From Micromonospora luteifusca (GTDB lineage Bacteria > Actinomycetota > Actinomycetes > Mycobacteriales > Micromonosporaceae), in NCBI RefSeq assembly GCF_016907275.1, contig NZ_JAFBBP010000001.1:1783501-1847500 (forward strand): 64,000 bases of DNA, read 5' to 3'. A program made the position numbers and the translations under genes. Under the pieces are notes generated by a model. The model worked only from the letters and a program-made list of their open reading frames with translations, was not told where the DNA came from and searched no databases. Every line of letters begins with the position of its first letter. Within the stretch, counting starts at the first letter, position 1. Positions 52,129 through 64,000 of this stretch are shown one piece after another.

Positions 52129-53000
52129 CCACCGAGGCAGCAGAGGCGGCCGGTGCGCTCCAGGCGCACCGGCCGATGCTGCTCGGGCTCGCGTACCGCC
52201 TGCTCGGCAGCTGGCACGACGCGGAGGACGTGCTCCAGGAGACGTACCTGCGCTGGCTGGGCGTGGACCGTTCGACGGTCGACGAGCCGCGCCGGTACCT
52301 GTCCCGGGTGGTCACCCGGTTGGCCCTGGACCGGTTGCGGGCCCGGCAGTCCGGCCGCGAGACGTACGTGGGGACGTGGCTGCCCGAGCCGGTGCCGACC
52401 ACGCCCTCGCCGTTCGGGCCGTTGGACCGCGCGGAGTTGCGCGACTCGCTCTCCACGGCGTTGTTGCACGTCCTGGAGCGGCTCACCCCGCCGGAGCGGG
52501 CGGTGTACGTCCTGCACACGGCCTTCGAGCTGCCGTACACGGAGATCGGCGAGATCCTGGACCGGTCCGCTGCCGACTGCCGGCAGTTGCATCACCGGGC
52601 GACCGCGCGGGTACAGCAGGAACAGCGCCGGTTCACCGCCAGCCGCTCGGAGCGGGAGCGGTTGCTCGACGCGTTCCTGGCCGCCGCCCAGGAGGGGGAT
52701 CTGGCGACCCTCACCAGCCTGGTCGCCTCGGACGCCACAGCCTGGAACGACGGTGGTGGGCGGGTACGGGCCGCCCTCAATCCCGTCAGTGGCGCGGACC
52801 GGATCGCCCGGTTCTACGCCGGAATCTACGGCCGACGCAACCCCACGGCCATCGAACGGATCGAGCTCAACGGGGAACCCGCAGTGGTGATCACCCACGC
52901 GGACGGCATTCGGTACGCCTTCACCATCGCCGCGGCAGGCGGTCAGATCACCGGGATCTACGTGGTCGGCAACCCGACCAAAATGCAGTCCGTCGACTGA
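52125..53000 (+). CDS. sigJ: RNA polymerase sigma factor SigJ (ECF41 family)
   Basis: The 291-residue ECF sigma factor has region 2 (RPMLLGLAYRLLGSWHDAEDVLQETYLRW), region 4 (LTPPERAVYVLHTAFELPYTEIGEIL), and the ECF41-specific C-terminal SnoaL-like extension with WLPEP (85-89), DGGGR (209-213) and NGEPA motifs. The extension regulates activity in place of an anti-sigma factor. GTG 52125 overlaps the CMD stop. No anti-sigma gene is adjacent, as expected. Confidence 0.93.
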   Translation: MTTEAAEAAGALQAHRPMLLGLAYRLLGSWHDAEDVLQETYLRWLGVDRSTVDEPRRYLSRVVTRLALDRLRARQSGRETYVGTWLPEPVPTTPSPFGPLDRAELRDSLSTALLHVLERLTPPERAVYVLHTAFELPYTEIGEILDRSAADCRQLHHRATARVQQEQRRFTASRSERERLLDAFLAAAQEGDLATLTSLVASDATAWNDGGGRVRAALNPVSGADRIARFYAGIYGRRNPTAIERIELNGEPAVVITHADGIRYAFTIAAAGGQITGIYVVGNPTKMQSVD

Positions 53001-53036
53001 ACCCCGGCACCGTCGATCCGCGCCGGCCGGGTCGCG

Positions 53037-53462
53037 TCAGCCCAGCTCGGGAAACCAGAGCGCGATCTCGCGCTTGGCGCTGTCCGTCGAGTCGGAGGCG
53101 TGCACCAGGTTCTCCCGGTTGGACAGCGACAGGTCACCCCGGATGGTGCCGGCCGCGGCCTTGCGCCCGTCGGTGGCACCGACCAGCCCGCGGACCACGT
53201 CGATGACCTGATCTCCGGAGAGCACCAGAGCGACAAGTGGACCGCTGGTCATGAAGTCCTTCAGCGGCGGGTAGAAAGCCTTGTCGACGTGCTCGGCGTA
53301 GTGTTCGTCGGCGAGCGCGGCGTCCATCGTCCGGTGCACCATCGCGTCGATCTGCAGCCCCTTGCGCTCGAAGCGGGAGAGGAGCTCGCCGACCAGGCCG
53401 CGGCGGACCGCGTCGGGCTTGATCAGAACGAGGCTGCGCTCATCCGGGCTGTTGCTGGACAC
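53037..53462 (-). CDS. ndk: Nucleoside diphosphate kinase
   Basis: The 141-residue protein contains SLVLIKPDAVRRGLVGE and the active-site His region: GTIRGDLSLSNRENLVHASDS, in which family members have NxxHGSDS; here HASDS keeps the catalytic His. It balances NTP pools by phosphate transfer through phospho-His. GTG 53462 has AGGAGGAACCC. It is convergent with sigJ and divergent from the membrane-VOC gene. Confidence 0.96.
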   Translation of the reverse strand: MSSNSPDERSLVLIKPDAVRRGLVGELLSRFERKGLQIDAMVHRTMDAALADEHYAEHVDKAFYPPLKDFMTSGPLVALVLSGDQVIDVVRGLVGATDGRKAAAGTIRGDLSLSNRENLVHASDSTDSAKREIALWFPELG

Positions 53463-53604
53463 GCTGGGTTCCTCCTGTACGCCATGAACGCTCGGGATCG
53501 GTACGGTCAGCCTAGCGACCCGGTCCCGGCGCCGGCGCGGCGGCCGGTCTTTCCCCCGGTGGCCGATCCGGCCTAGCCTGGCCCTGACCCCCGGGAGGTC
53601 CACT

Positions 53605-55044
53605 GTGGCGAATGGCGGGAACCGGCCCATCGCGCCGGTACGCAAGCTGATCGGCGCGGTGCTGGGCACCGTGGCCACGTTCGTCGTCCTCTTCGGGCTG
53701 GGCATGACCAGTTGGGCCATCGTGGCTCTCGGGGTCGCCCTGTTGGTGCTGGCGATCGCGCTGGCGACCATACGCGGCGGCGGGCGCACCTGGGTGGTCG
53801 GCGTCGGGCACGTGCACAGCGCCTCCGAACCACCCACCCAGTACGCGTTCGGCCGCTGCGAACTGCAACTGGTGATCGATGCGCCCGGTCTGCCGCCGCG
53901 ATCCAAGAAGATCATCGAGCCGAGGGTGCCGGTCTCCAAGTGGCCGTCACTGGGTCAGACCCTGCCGATCCGGGTCGCGTTGGACGACCAGCGGCACGTC
54001 AAGGTCCTCTGGGACGAGGTGCTGACCCACGCCGAGACCGCCGCCGCCGTCGCCGACCTCCCGCCGGAGTTCGCCGACGCCGACGCCATCGACGAGGTGC
54101 TGATCCAGCAGGATGCCCCGCCGTGGGCCGACCGTGGGCCGGACGACGACTTCCGGGACGACTTCCGCGACCCGTTCCGTGACCCGCTCGGCCCCGACCC
54201 GCTGCGCACCAACGACCCGCTGCGCACCAACGACCCGCTGCGCCCCGATCCCCTGCGCGACGACCCGGGCGTCGTGTCCGAGGAACGCGAGCCCGTGGTG
54301 ATGCACCAGAGCCCCGGCGGCCCTGTGGTCCTGGAGGGCGTCGTCGTCGAGCAGCAGGCCGGTGGTGGGCTGCCCCGGCGGGCCACCCCGGCGCCGCGTT
54401 CACCCGCCGAGGAGCGCTTCGACGAGCCCGGAGCCGACCCGTTCGACCGGCCCGAGGACGACCGGGCAACCGACCCGCCGCCCACGGAGCGCTTCGACCC
54501 GCCGCCCGCGCAGCGGTCCGGCCCACGGGCGACCGACCCGCTCGACCCACTCGACCTTCCGCTGGACGATCCGTCCCCGGTCGGGGCGGCCCGCGAGACC
54601 GTCACCGACGCGGAACTGGACGAGGCGATCTTCGGGTTCGACGACGGCGCGGCTGCCGACCCGACGGCGCCGATCAGCGGGGTGGGCCTCACCCTCCTGG
54701 TGACCGACCTGTCCCGGTCGCTCGGCTTCTACCGCGACGTGCTCGGCTTCACCGAGGTCGACCAGGGTGCCGGCAACGCCGTACTCGCCTCCGGCACGAC
54801 CCGGCTCGTGCTGCGCGAGGTGACCGGCGCCGCGCCCATCAGCCGCCGGCTGGTGCACGTCAACCTCGAGGTCAACGACATCGAAGCGGCGTACGAGCGC
54901 CTACGCGAGTCGGGCGTCCGATTCACGTACGCGCCCCGGGTGGTCAACCGGGGCACCAGGCTGGAGGTGTGGGCGGCGGCGTTCCGCGACCCGGACGGCC
55001 ACGGCATCGCGCTCACCCAGTGGCGTGAACGCGCCGAGGCCTGA
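53605..55044 (+). CDS. Two-TM membrane protein fused through a disordered linker to a VOC domain
   Basis: The 479-residue protein has two transmembrane helices at about residues 13-35 and 37-58. A beta-rich region (60-150: TWVVGVGHVHSASEPPTQYAFGRCELQLVID) is followed by an acidic, Asp/Pro/Arg-rich linker with DPLRTND repeats (about 170-345) and a C-terminal VOC domain (GVGLTLLVTDLSRSLGFYRDVLGFTEVDQ ... AAFRDPDGHGIALTQW). The GTG start has GGGAGGTCC. I know no characterised protein of this layout. The VOC part resembles glyoxalase-like enzymes or binding proteins; the substrate is unknown. There is no frameshift. Confidence 0.82.
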   Translation: MANGGNRPIAPVRKLIGAVLGTVATFVVLFGLGMTSWAIVALGVALLVLAIALATIRGGGRTWVVGVGHVHSASEPPTQYAFGRCELQLVIDAPGLPPRSKKIIEPRVPVSKWPSLGQTLPIRVALDDQRHVKVLWDEVLTHAETAAAVADLPPEFADADAIDEVLIQQDAPPWADRGPDDDFRDDFRDPFRDPLGPDPLRTNDPLRTNDPLRPDPLRDDPGVVSEEREPVVMHQSPGGPVVLEGVVVEQQAGGGLPRRATPAPRSPAEERFDEPGADPFDRPEDDRATDPPPTERFDPPPAQRSGPRATDPLDPLDLPLDDPSPVGAARETVTDAELDEAIFGFDDGAAADPTAPISGVGLTLLVTDLSRSLGFYRDVLGFTEVDQGAGNAVLASGTTRLVLREVTGAAPISRRLVHVNLEVNDIEAAYERLRESGVRFTYAPRVVNRGTRLEVWAAAFRDPDGHGIALTQWRERAEA

Positions 55045-55088
55045 CCCGGCCCGCACCACGTCGGGGTGTCACCAGACCGGGTAGTGCC

Positions 55089-55487
55089 TCAGCCGAGGAT
55101 GACCCGACGAACGTGCAACGCGTACGCCCACACCAGCGCGAAGATGATGCCCAGCCCGAGCAGCGACCAGTGCAGCAGGCCACCCAGCATCAGCAGTCCC
55201 TGGAGCACGGTGCCGGCGTGCCAGGCCCAGGGGCGGCGCATCATGCCAGCGAGTACGACGGCGGCCACCGCCAGTGCCACCACGGCACCGATCGCGGTAC
55301 CGCTGAGGTCACCACCGACCACCCGGATCGGCTGGATCGCCAGCAGCAGCACGAGCGCCTCCAGGCTGAGCGTGCCGGCGCCCAGGCCGCGTACCGCCCG
55401 CTCCGGGTTGCGCAACCCGGAGCGGCGCGGCTGTCCGGCCGCCGGCTCCTCCCCCGTGGCGCGCGGGTCCCCCTCCGGGCCGGTCAT
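55089..55487 (-). CDS. DUF4233 domain-containing membrane protein
   Basis: The 132-residue protein has three or four hydrophobic segments (GAGTLSLEALVLLLAIQPIRV; AIGAVVALAVAAVVLAGMM; VLQGLLMLGGLLHWSLLGLGIIFALVWAYAL), matching DUF4233, a family found next to folC in actinobacteria. The ATG overlaps the folC stop (ATGA). The function is unknown. Confidence 0.9.
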   Translation of the reverse strand: MTGPEGDPRATGEEPAAGQPRRSGLRNPERAVRGLGAGTLSLEALVLLLAIQPIRVVGGDLSGTAIGAVVALAVAAVVLAGMMRRPWAWHAGTVLQGLLMLGGLLHWSLLGLGIIFALVWAYALHVRRVILG

Positions 55488-56818
55488 CGCTTCAGCAACC
55501 GACGGGCGTCGGCGACCGTCACCACCGAACCCGTGACCAGCACCCCCACCCCGCTGAGCTCACCGGGGACGTCCTCCTCGGCCAACGCCACCGCCAACTC
55601 GATCGCGTCCGGCATCTCCTCGGCCAACTCCACCCGCTCCTCGCCGAAGATCTCACCGGCCAGCTCGACGAGTTCCGCCGTCGGCATCGCCCGTGGCGAG
55701 CTGTTGCGGGTGACCACCAACTGGTCGACCACAGGCTCCAGCAGCTCCAACAGCCCCTCGGCGTCCTTGTCGGCGAGTACGCCGACCACCGCCACCAGCT
55801 TGCTGAACGCGAACTCCTCCTGCAGCGCGGTGACGGTGGCCGCCATACCGTGCGGGTTGTGCGCGCCGTCCAGCAGGATGGTCGGGGCGTTGCGTACCCG
55901 CTCCAGCCGCCCCGGGGAGCTGGTCGAGGCGAAGCCCTCCCGGACCGCCTCGATGTCCAACTGCCGTCGGGCCCCGGCACCCAGGAACGCCTCCACGGCG
56001 GCCAGCGCCACTGCGGCGTTCTGCGCCTGGTGGGCACCGTGCAGCGGGACGAACACGTCGTCGTAGACGCCACCCAGGCCCTGCAGGGTGAGCACCTGCC
56101 CGCCGACGGCGACCGCCCGGCCCAGCACGCCGAACTCGGTGCCCTCCCGGGCGAGGGTCGCTCCCACTTCGGCGCAACGGTCGAGGATGGGGCCGGCAGC
56201 CTCCTCCTCCTGCGCCGCGGCGATCACCGTGGCGCCCGGGTGGATGATGCCGGCCTTGGCCAGCGCAATGTCCTGAAGCGTGTCACCCAGCCACTCGGTG
56301 TGGTCCAGGCCGATCGGGGTGATCACACAGACCCCGGCCTGAATGACGTTGGTGGCGTCCTCGGCACCGCCGAGGCCCACCTCGACCACCGCGATGTCGA
56401 CAGGCGCGTCGGCAAACGTGGCGAACGCCAGCGCCGTCGTCATGTCGAAGTACGTCAGCGGCTCGTCGGACCGCGCGTCGATCAGCTCGGCCAGCGGTTT
56501 GATCTCCCGGTACACCGACGTGAACCGCTCCTCGCTGACCGGCTCCCCGTCCAGGCTGATCCGCTCCCGGACGGTCTCCAGGTGCGGGCTGGTGTACCGC
56601 CCCGTGTGCAGTCCATGCGCCCGCAACAGCGAGTCGATCATGCGCGCGGTGGAGGTCTTGCCGTTGGTGCCGGTCAGGTGGATCGACGGGTACGCCCGCT
56701 GTGGGCTGCCGAGCAGGTCGAGCAGCGACTCGATCCGGTCCAGCTCGAAAACCATGCGGGTGAAGCCACGGGCGTTCAGCTCGGCCTCGACTGCGGCGAA
56801 TTCGGTACGGTCGGTCAC
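55484..56818 (-). CDS. folC: Bifunctional folylpolyglutamate/dihydrofolate synthase
   Basis: The 444-residue Mur-ligase-fold enzyme has the ATP-binding [18 protein letters not shown] near residue 47, [19 protein letters not shown] and [11 protein letters not shown] motifs (here [11 protein letters not shown]). It adds glutamate to dihydropteroate and to folates. GTG 56818 overlaps the valS stop (GTGA), so valS-folC-DUF4233 form one coupled operon, as elsewhere in actinobacteria. Confidence 0.95.
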   Translation of the reverse strand: MTDRTEFAAVEAELNARGFTRMVFELDRIESLLDLLGSPQRAYPSIHLTGTNGKTSTARMIDSLLRAHGLHTGRYTSPHLETVRERISLDGEPVSEERFTSVYREIKPLAELIDARSDEPLTYFDMTTALAFATFADAPVDIAVVEVGLGGAEDATNVIQAGVCVITPIGLDHTEWLGDTLQDIALAKAGIIHPGATVIAAAQEEEAAGPILDRCAEVGATLAREGTEFGVLGRAVAVGGQVLTLQGLGGVYDDVFVPLHGAHQAQNAAVALAAVEAFLGAGARRQLDIEAVREGFASTSSPGRLERVRNAPTILLDGAHNPHGMAATVTALQEEFAFSKLVAVVGVLADKDAEGLLELLEPVVDQLVVTRNSSPRAMPTAELVELAGEIFGEERVELAEEMPDAIELAVALAEEDVPGELSGVGVLVTGSVVTVADARRLLKR

Positions 56819-59433
56819 GAGGAAAGTGTCTCCAGAGCAGCGTCGATCCGGACCAGGTCGGCCTCGGCGGTGGCGAGCCGGTCGCGGATCTTCGCGACCA
56901 CCGGCTCGGGGGCCTTGCCGATGAAGGCAGGGTTGTCGAGCTTCGACCGGGCCTGCGCGACCTCCTTCTCAGCCGCCGCGCGGTCCTTCGTCAGCCGGGC
57001 CCGCTCGGCGGCCACGTCGATCGACCCCCGGGTGTCCAACGCGACACCGACCGCGCCGGGCATGGCCAGCGTGGCGCTGGCCTGGAAGTCGTCGCCGGCC
57101 GGGTCCAGCCGGACCAGCGAACGGATCAGTGGCTCGTGGGCGTCGATACCAGCGCCGGCCAGCCCGTCCAGCCGGGCGGCCACCCGCTGGGTCGGGCGCA
57201 ACCCCTGGTCGGAACGGAACCGCCGGATCTCGGTGACCACCCGCTGCACACTGACCAGCTCGGCCTCGGCAGCGTCGTCGACCAGCGACCGGTCGGCCAC
57301 CGGCCAGGCGGCGGTCTGCACCGTCTCACCACCGGTCAGCGCGAGCCACAGCTCCTCGGTGACGAACGGGATGACCGGGTGCAGCAGCCGCAGCAGCTGG
57401 TCCAGCACGTGCCCGAGCACCCGCCGGCTGGTGTCGGCACGCTCACCACCCTCGGCGAGCACCGGCTTGCTCAGCTCGACGTACCAGTCGCAGACGTCGT
57501 CCCAGGCGAAGTGGTAGAGCAGGTCGCAAACCTTGGCGAACTCGTACGCCTCGAACTGCTCCTCGACCTCGGCGGTGACGTGCGCCAGCCGGGACAGGAT
57601 CCACCGGTCGACGGTGGAGAGCTGCTCGACGGCCGGCAGGTCGCCCGTGGTGTGCGCCCCGTTCATCAGGGCGAACCGGGTGGCGTTCCAGAGCTTGTTG
57701 CAGAAGTTGCGCGAGCCCTGGCACCACTCCTCGCTAACCGGGACGTCCTGGCCAGGGTTCGCACCGCGGGCCAGGGTGAACCGGGTGGCGTCGGCGCCGA
57801 ACCGGTCGATCCAGTCCAGCGGGTCGACCACGTTCCCGAACGACTTGGACATTTTCTTGCCATGCTCGTCGCGAACCATGCCGTGCAGGGCCACGACGTC
57901 GAACGGCTGCTTGCCGTCCATCGCGTACAGGCCGAACATCATCATCCGGGCGACCCAGAAGAACAGGATGTCGTAGCCCGTGACCAGGACGCTCGTCGGG
58001 TAGAACTTGGCCAGGTCCGGGGTCTGCTCGGGCCAGCCGAGGGTGGAGAACGGCCACAGCGCGCTGGAGAACCAGGTGTCCAGCACGTCGTCGTCCTGCC
58101 GCCAGCCGTCACCCGTCGGCGGCTGCTCGTCCGGGCCGACACAGACGATCTCGCCCTGCGGGCCGTACCAGACCGGGATGCGGTGACCCCACCACAGCTG
58201 GCGGGAGATGCACCAGTCGTGCATGTTGTCGACCCAGGCGAAGTAGCGCTTGGCCAGCTCGGCCGGCTCGATGCGGACCCGGCCGTCACGGACCGCGTCG
58301 CCGGCGGCCTGGGCCAGCGGCGCGGTGTTGACGAACCACTGCAGCGAAAGCCGCGGTTCGACTGTCGTCTTGCACCGCGAGCAGTGCCCGACCGCGTGCA
58401 CGTACGGCCGCTTCTCCGCGACGATCCGGCCCTGCTCGCGTAGCGCCGCCACGATCGCGGGCCGCGCCTCGAACCGGTCCAAGCCTTCGAACGGGCCGGG
58501 CACGGTGATCACGCCACGCTCGTCCATCACGGTGATCGCGGGCAGGTCGTGACGCTGGCCGATCTCGAAGTCGTTCGGGTCGTGCGCCGGCGTCACCTTG
58601 ACCATGCCGGTACCGAACGACGGGTCGACGTGCGCGTCGGCGACGATCGGGATACGGCGGCCGGTCAGCGGCAGCTCGACCTCGGTGCCGATCAGGTGCT
58701 GGTAGCGCTCGTCATCCGGGTGCACCGCCACGGCGGTGTCCCCCAGCATCGTCTCGGCCCGGGTGGTGGCCACCACGACCTCGTCGCTGTACCGGATGGA
58801 GATCAGCTCACCGTCGTCGTCGGTGTGCTCCACCTCGATGTCGGAGAGCGCGGTCAGGCAACGCGGGCACCAGTTGATGATCCGGTTGGCCCGGTAGATG
58901 AGACCCTCGTCGAAGAGCTTCTTGAAAATCGTCTGGACGGCCCGGGTCAGCCCCTCGTCCATGGTGAACCGCTCACGGTCCCAGTCGACGGAGTCGCCGA
59001 GGCGTCGCATCTGGCCGAGGATGGCGCCGCCGGACTCGGCCTTCCACTGCCAGACCCGCTCGACGAACTTCTCCCGCCCGAGGTCGTGCCGGGAAAGGCC
59101 CTCGGCGGCGAGCTGGCGCTCGACCAGGTTCTGGGTGGCGATGCCGGCGTGGTCCATGCCGGGCAGCCAGAGCGCCTCGAAGCCCTGCATCCGCTTACGC
59201 CTGGTCAAGGCGTCCATCAGCGTGTGCTCGAACGCGTGGCCCATGTGCAGGGAGCCGGTGACGTTCGGCGGCGGAATGACGATGGTGAAGGGCGGCTTGT
59301 CGCTGTCGGCGGAGGCCCGGAAGTGTCCGGCGGCTACCCACTGCTCGTACCGTCGCTGCTCTACCTCGCCGGGCTGGTACTGGCCGGCAAGGGTGGGGGC
59401 GTCGGGGCGTTGGGCATCCAGTCTCTCGGTCAC
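56815..59433 (-). CDS. valS: Valyl-tRNA synthetase
   Basis: The 872-residue class I synthetase has HIGH as HMGH at 63-66 ([17 protein letters not shown]), KMSKS ([17 protein letters not shown]), a CP1 editing domain and the C-terminal Val-tRNA synthetase coiled coil ([25 protein letters not shown]). GTG 59433 has no Shine-Dalgarno, but the minus-strand TAGACT (59445-59440) ends 6 bases upstream, so the mRNA is probably leaderless. No T-box was found. Confidence 0.96.
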   Translation of the reverse strand: MTERLDAQRPDAPTLAGQYQPGEVEQRRYEQWVAAGHFRASADSDKPPFTIVIPPPNVTGSLHMGHAFEHTLMDALTRRKRMQGFEALWLPGMDHAGIATQNLVERQLAAEGLSRHDLGREKFVERVWQWKAESGGAILGQMRRLGDSVDWDRERFTMDEGLTRAVQTIFKKLFDEGLIYRANRIINWCPRCLTALSDIEVEHTDDDGELISIRYSDEVVVATTRAETMLGDTAVAVHPDDERYQHLIGTEVELPLTGRRIPIVADAHVDPSFGTGMVKVTPAHDPNDFEIGQRHDLPAITVMDERGVITVPGPFEGLDRFEARPAIVAALREQGRIVAEKRPYVHAVGHCSRCKTTVEPRLSLQWFVNTAPLAQAAGDAVRDGRVRIEPAELAKRYFAWVDNMHDWCISRQLWWGHRIPVWYGPQGEIVCVGPDEQPPTGDGWRQDDDVLDTWFSSALWPFSTLGWPEQTPDLAKFYPTSVLVTGYDILFFWVARMMMFGLYAMDGKQPFDVVALHGMVRDEHGKKMSKSFGNVVDPLDWIDRFGADATRFTLARGANPGQDVPVSEEWCQGSRNFCNKLWNATRFALMNGAHTTGDLPAVEQLSTVDRWILSRLAHVTAEVEEQFEAYEFAKVCDLLYHFAWDDVCDWYVELSKPVLAEGGERADTSRRVLGHVLDQLLRLLHPVIPFVTEELWLALTGGETVQTAAWPVADRSLVDDAAEAELVSVQRVVTEIRRFRSDQGLRPTQRVAARLDGLAGAGIDAHEPLIRSLVRLDPAGDDFQASATLAMPGAVGVALDTRGSIDVAAERARLTKDRAAAEKEVAQARSKLDNPAFIGKAPEPVVAKIRDRLATAEADLVRIDAALETLSS

Positions 59434-59439
59434 CTGTCA

Positions 59440-59445
59440 AGTCTA
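59440..59445 (-). promoter_or_regulatory. Probable -10 element of a leaderless valS promoter
   Basis: TAGACT on the minus strand fits TAnnnT and lies 6 bases before the valS GTG, so the transcription start would coincide with the start codon. The -35 region is weak. Confidence 0.5.
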
Positions 59446-59489
59446 CGGAGGGCTTCCGCAGACCTGACGTGCGCCACCTGTGGTTCGCG

Positions 59490-59495
59490 TACGGT
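59490..59495 (+). promoter_or_regulatory. Probable -10 element of a leaderless promoter for the 59503 gene
   Basis: TACGGT (TAnnnT) lies 7 bases before ATG 59503, and there is no Shine-Dalgarno. A leaderless transcript divergent from valS is likely. Confidence 0.45.
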
Positions 59496-59502
59496 GTCGG
59501 CT

Positions 59503-60189
59503 ATGTCCGACGCACATCTCACCGAGCGTTCGCTCGCCGGCGGTCGCGAGCCGGTCGAGCTGACCGAAGAGCCGATCCAGCTGAGCACCCGGGACTCCGG
59601 GGGCGACCCCGACGAGCAGTCGGCAGGTTGGTCCCGACGGCGCAAGATCGGTTGGACGGTCGCGCTCGTGGTCGGCCTCGCCGGTGCCGGGGTGCTGGGT
59701 GTTGGCGGGTGGCGGATCGCGCAGCAGAAGGACACCCAGCTGACCTCACCCGAGCAGGTAGCAGGCCTGACTCGAGACGACAGCGAACGGGCGAAGAGCA
59801 CAGCCGACTACCTGCGCAGCGGTCTGGCCGCGGACATCGAGTTGGACCGCAGTTTCGGCACGGTCTACCGCGACCCGGCCGACGACAAGCGCTCGGTGCT
59901 CGTCTTCGGGGGCACCACCCTGCTCTGGCAACCAGAGCGGGACCTGGACAGCCTCTTCCGCCTGATGTCGGACGAGACGGGGGCGGTGAGCGGCCTGCGC
60001 GAGGTGCCTGCGGGCGACCTGGGCGGCGTGATGAAGTGCGGCAACACCAGCGGTGAGGGCGGCGACTTCGCGGTGTGCGGCTGGGCCGACCACGGCAGCG
60101 TGGTGATGGCGATGTTCCCGGGCCGGTCGGTCGACGACGCCGGCGGCCTGCTGCGTAACCTCCGCGCAGACATGCAGTCGCGGGGCTGA
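59503..60189 (+). CDS. Single-pass membrane protein with FGGT domain, paralogue of the 40439 protein
   Basis: The 228-residue protein has about 50 polar N-terminal residues, a basic stretch (SRRRK), one transmembrane helix (IGWTVALVVGLAGAGVLGVGGW), and an extracytoplasmic domain with SVLVFGGTTLLWQPERDLDSLF, then Cys pairs (MKCGNTS...FAVCGWADHGSVVMAMFPG) and a C-terminal amphipathic helix (AGGLLRNLRADMQ). The FGGT, Cys-spacing and C-terminal pattern match the protein at 40439-41785. The function is unknown. It is convergent with the rRNA operon. Confidence 0.82.
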   Translation: MSDAHLTERSLAGGREPVELTEEPIQLSTRDSGGDPDEQSAGWSRRRKIGWTVALVVGLAGAGVLGVGGWRIAQQKDTQLTSPEQVAGLTRDDSERAKSTADYLRSGLAADIELDRSFGTVYRDPADDKRSVLVFGGTTLLWQPERDLDSLFRLMSDETGAVSGLREVPAGDLGGVMKCGNTSGEGGDFAVCGWADHGSVVMAMFPGRSVDDAGGLLRNLRADMQSRG

Positions 60190-60242
60190 CGACGCGCTGA
60201 CGCCGGCGCCTTTGTGGCGGGGTCACCCACGATCAGGAAATG

Positions 60243-60279
60243 CAGAAAGGGCCACCCCTGTTGGGGGTGGCCCTTTCTG
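60243..60279. terminator. Bidirectional terminator between 59503 gene and rRNA operon
   Basis: Arms 60243-60258 and 60264-60279 (CAGAAAGGGCCACCCC and complement) form a perfect 16-bp stem with a 5-base loop. It lies just after the 5S 3' end on the minus strand and after the convergent membrane-protein gene. Confidence 0.9.
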
Positions 60280-60288
60280 AAAGATTGT

Positions 60289-60405
60289 CCGGCGGCGTCC
60301 TACTCTCCCACACCCTCACGAGTGCAGTACCATCGGCGCTGGAGGGCTTAGCTTCCGGGTTCGGAATGTGACCGGGCGTTTCCCCTCCGCCATGACCGCC
60401 GTAAC
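60289..60405 (-). rRNA. rrf: 5S ribosomal RNA
   Basis: On the minus strand the 117-base sequence starts GTTACGGCGGTCATGGCGG and contains the conserved CCGAACCCGGAAGCTAAGCC and GATGGTACTGC, ending GGACGCCGCCGG. Ends are estimated to within a few bases from the 5S terminal helix. It is the last gene of the rRNA operon. Confidence 0.96.
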
Positions 60406-60463
60406 TCTATGAACATATCAAACAACCCCGGCACAAAAATCACGGGTGTTCGCTTGTTCAGAG

Positions 60464-63597
<3,134 letters not shown>

Positions 63598-63625
<28 letters not shown>

Positions 63626-63981
63626 TTCTCAACAAACGACCAACCCACAACCCGATCCGCCCCACACCAAACCCGACAACCGCCGGCGGTATGTGGAGCC
63701 AGGCCATGCCTGGCAGACTTCCAGCCCCCACAAGGAGGCTGGCCAAGTCTCTGAAACAACAACACGATGGTTGTTCCTTCAGGACCCAACAGGGTGCTCA
63801 CATTCTCCCCCAGCCGCACCAACGTCATCCGTTCCCACCACACCCCGAAGAGAGTGGCTGTACTAAGCGCCGCCGGCCGTTGCCAGGGTAAAACTTGCCA
63901 GTGTCTCCGCCATCTGAGCACCCCACCACCACATTCGGGTAGTGCGGGCTCCTTACCGACTTTCGTCGGAAGGTGCTCCTT
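63598..63981 (-). other. 16S-23S internal transcribed spacer
   Basis: The 384-base spacer contains no tRNA gene: no T-psi-C GGTTCGAATCC-like segment is seen, in agreement with other actinobacteria. It holds one arm of the 23S processing stem (63610-63625) and, near 63960-63981, the sequence that would pair with the 16S leader. Open frames here are shadows. Confidence 0.85.
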
Positions 63982-64000
63982 AGAAAGGAGGTGATCCAGC
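63982..64000 (-). rRNA. rrs: 16S ribosomal RNA, 3' terminal fragment
   Basis: The last 19 bases of the window are the complement of GCTGGATCACCTCCTTTCTA, the universal 16S 3' end including the anti-Shine-Dalgarno CCTCC. The rest lies beyond the window edge. The anti-SD sequence explains the GGAGG ribosome binding sites chosen throughout. Confidence 0.95.

Overview
This is a high-G+C actinobacterial chromosomal window, most likely from a Micromonospora or a close relative in the Micromonosporaceae. The evidence is the strong C/G bias at third codon positions, many GTG starts, 4-base GTGA/ATGA gene overlaps, the housekeeping gene order (lepA, rpsT, holA, comEC-comEA, rsfS-nadD, obgE-rpmA-rplU, rne, folC-valS), actinobacteria-restricted families (DUF397, DUF4233, DUF3618, TIGR03936/TIGR03960) and the rRNA sequences. 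The genus is inferred from gene content and was not tested by alignment. I see no transposase, integrase, CRISPR array, prophage or tRNA gene.

Layout. 0.5-10 kb: translation and competence genes (lepA, rpsT, holA, comEA-comEC), with tandem repeats at 0.3-0.5 kb and 6.3-6.5 kb. 10-11.9 kb: a gene-poor patch with orphan small ORFs, a DnaA-box pair and a duplicated 67-bp segment. 11.9-15.3 kb: a minus-strand run of SDR, DegV, histidine phosphatase, rsfS and nadD. 15.4-20.3 kb: a PadR regulator, an FAD monooxygenase, aminopeptidase N and an orphan DUF397 protein. 20.5-23.4 kb: a small unknown gene, then a CYP152-type P450 peroxygenase followed by a family 2 glycosyltransferase. 23.5-27 kb: small envelope and stress-type membrane proteins (DUF3618, holin-X, DUF4383, DUF6766). 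27-34.5 kb: obgE, rpmA, rplU, a lipoprotein, RNase E/G and TIGR03936.

34.6-38.1 kb holds a compact three-gene operon with type VII (ESX) character: a small helical protein, a WXG plus Gly-rich protein, and a mycosin. It is bounded by hairpins and lies between the two radical-SAM-associated genes (TIGR03960 and TIGR03936). 40.4-45.7 kb: a Pro-rich membrane protein, an acyltransferase, and ileS preceded by a T-box riboswitch with an ATC specifier. 46-50 kb: an ArsR-like regulator and an ABC-2 exporter. 50-53 kb: PhoD, then a carboxymuconolactone decarboxylase coupled to an ECF41 sigma factor, with a candidate cognate promoter upstream. 53-60.2 kb: ndk, a membrane-linker-VOC fusion, DUF4233-folC-valS, and a membrane protein paralogous to the one at 40.4 kb. 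60.3-64 kb: an rRNA operon on the minus strand (3' end of 16S, spacer, 23S, 5S), with a 16-bp inverted repeat flanking 23S.

Two points recur. Several genes look leaderless, with a -10-like hexamer 6-7 nt before the start codon (46.1, 47.2, 59.4 and 59.5 kb). Strong GC hairpins separate most transcription units, as expected where terminators rarely have U-tracts.
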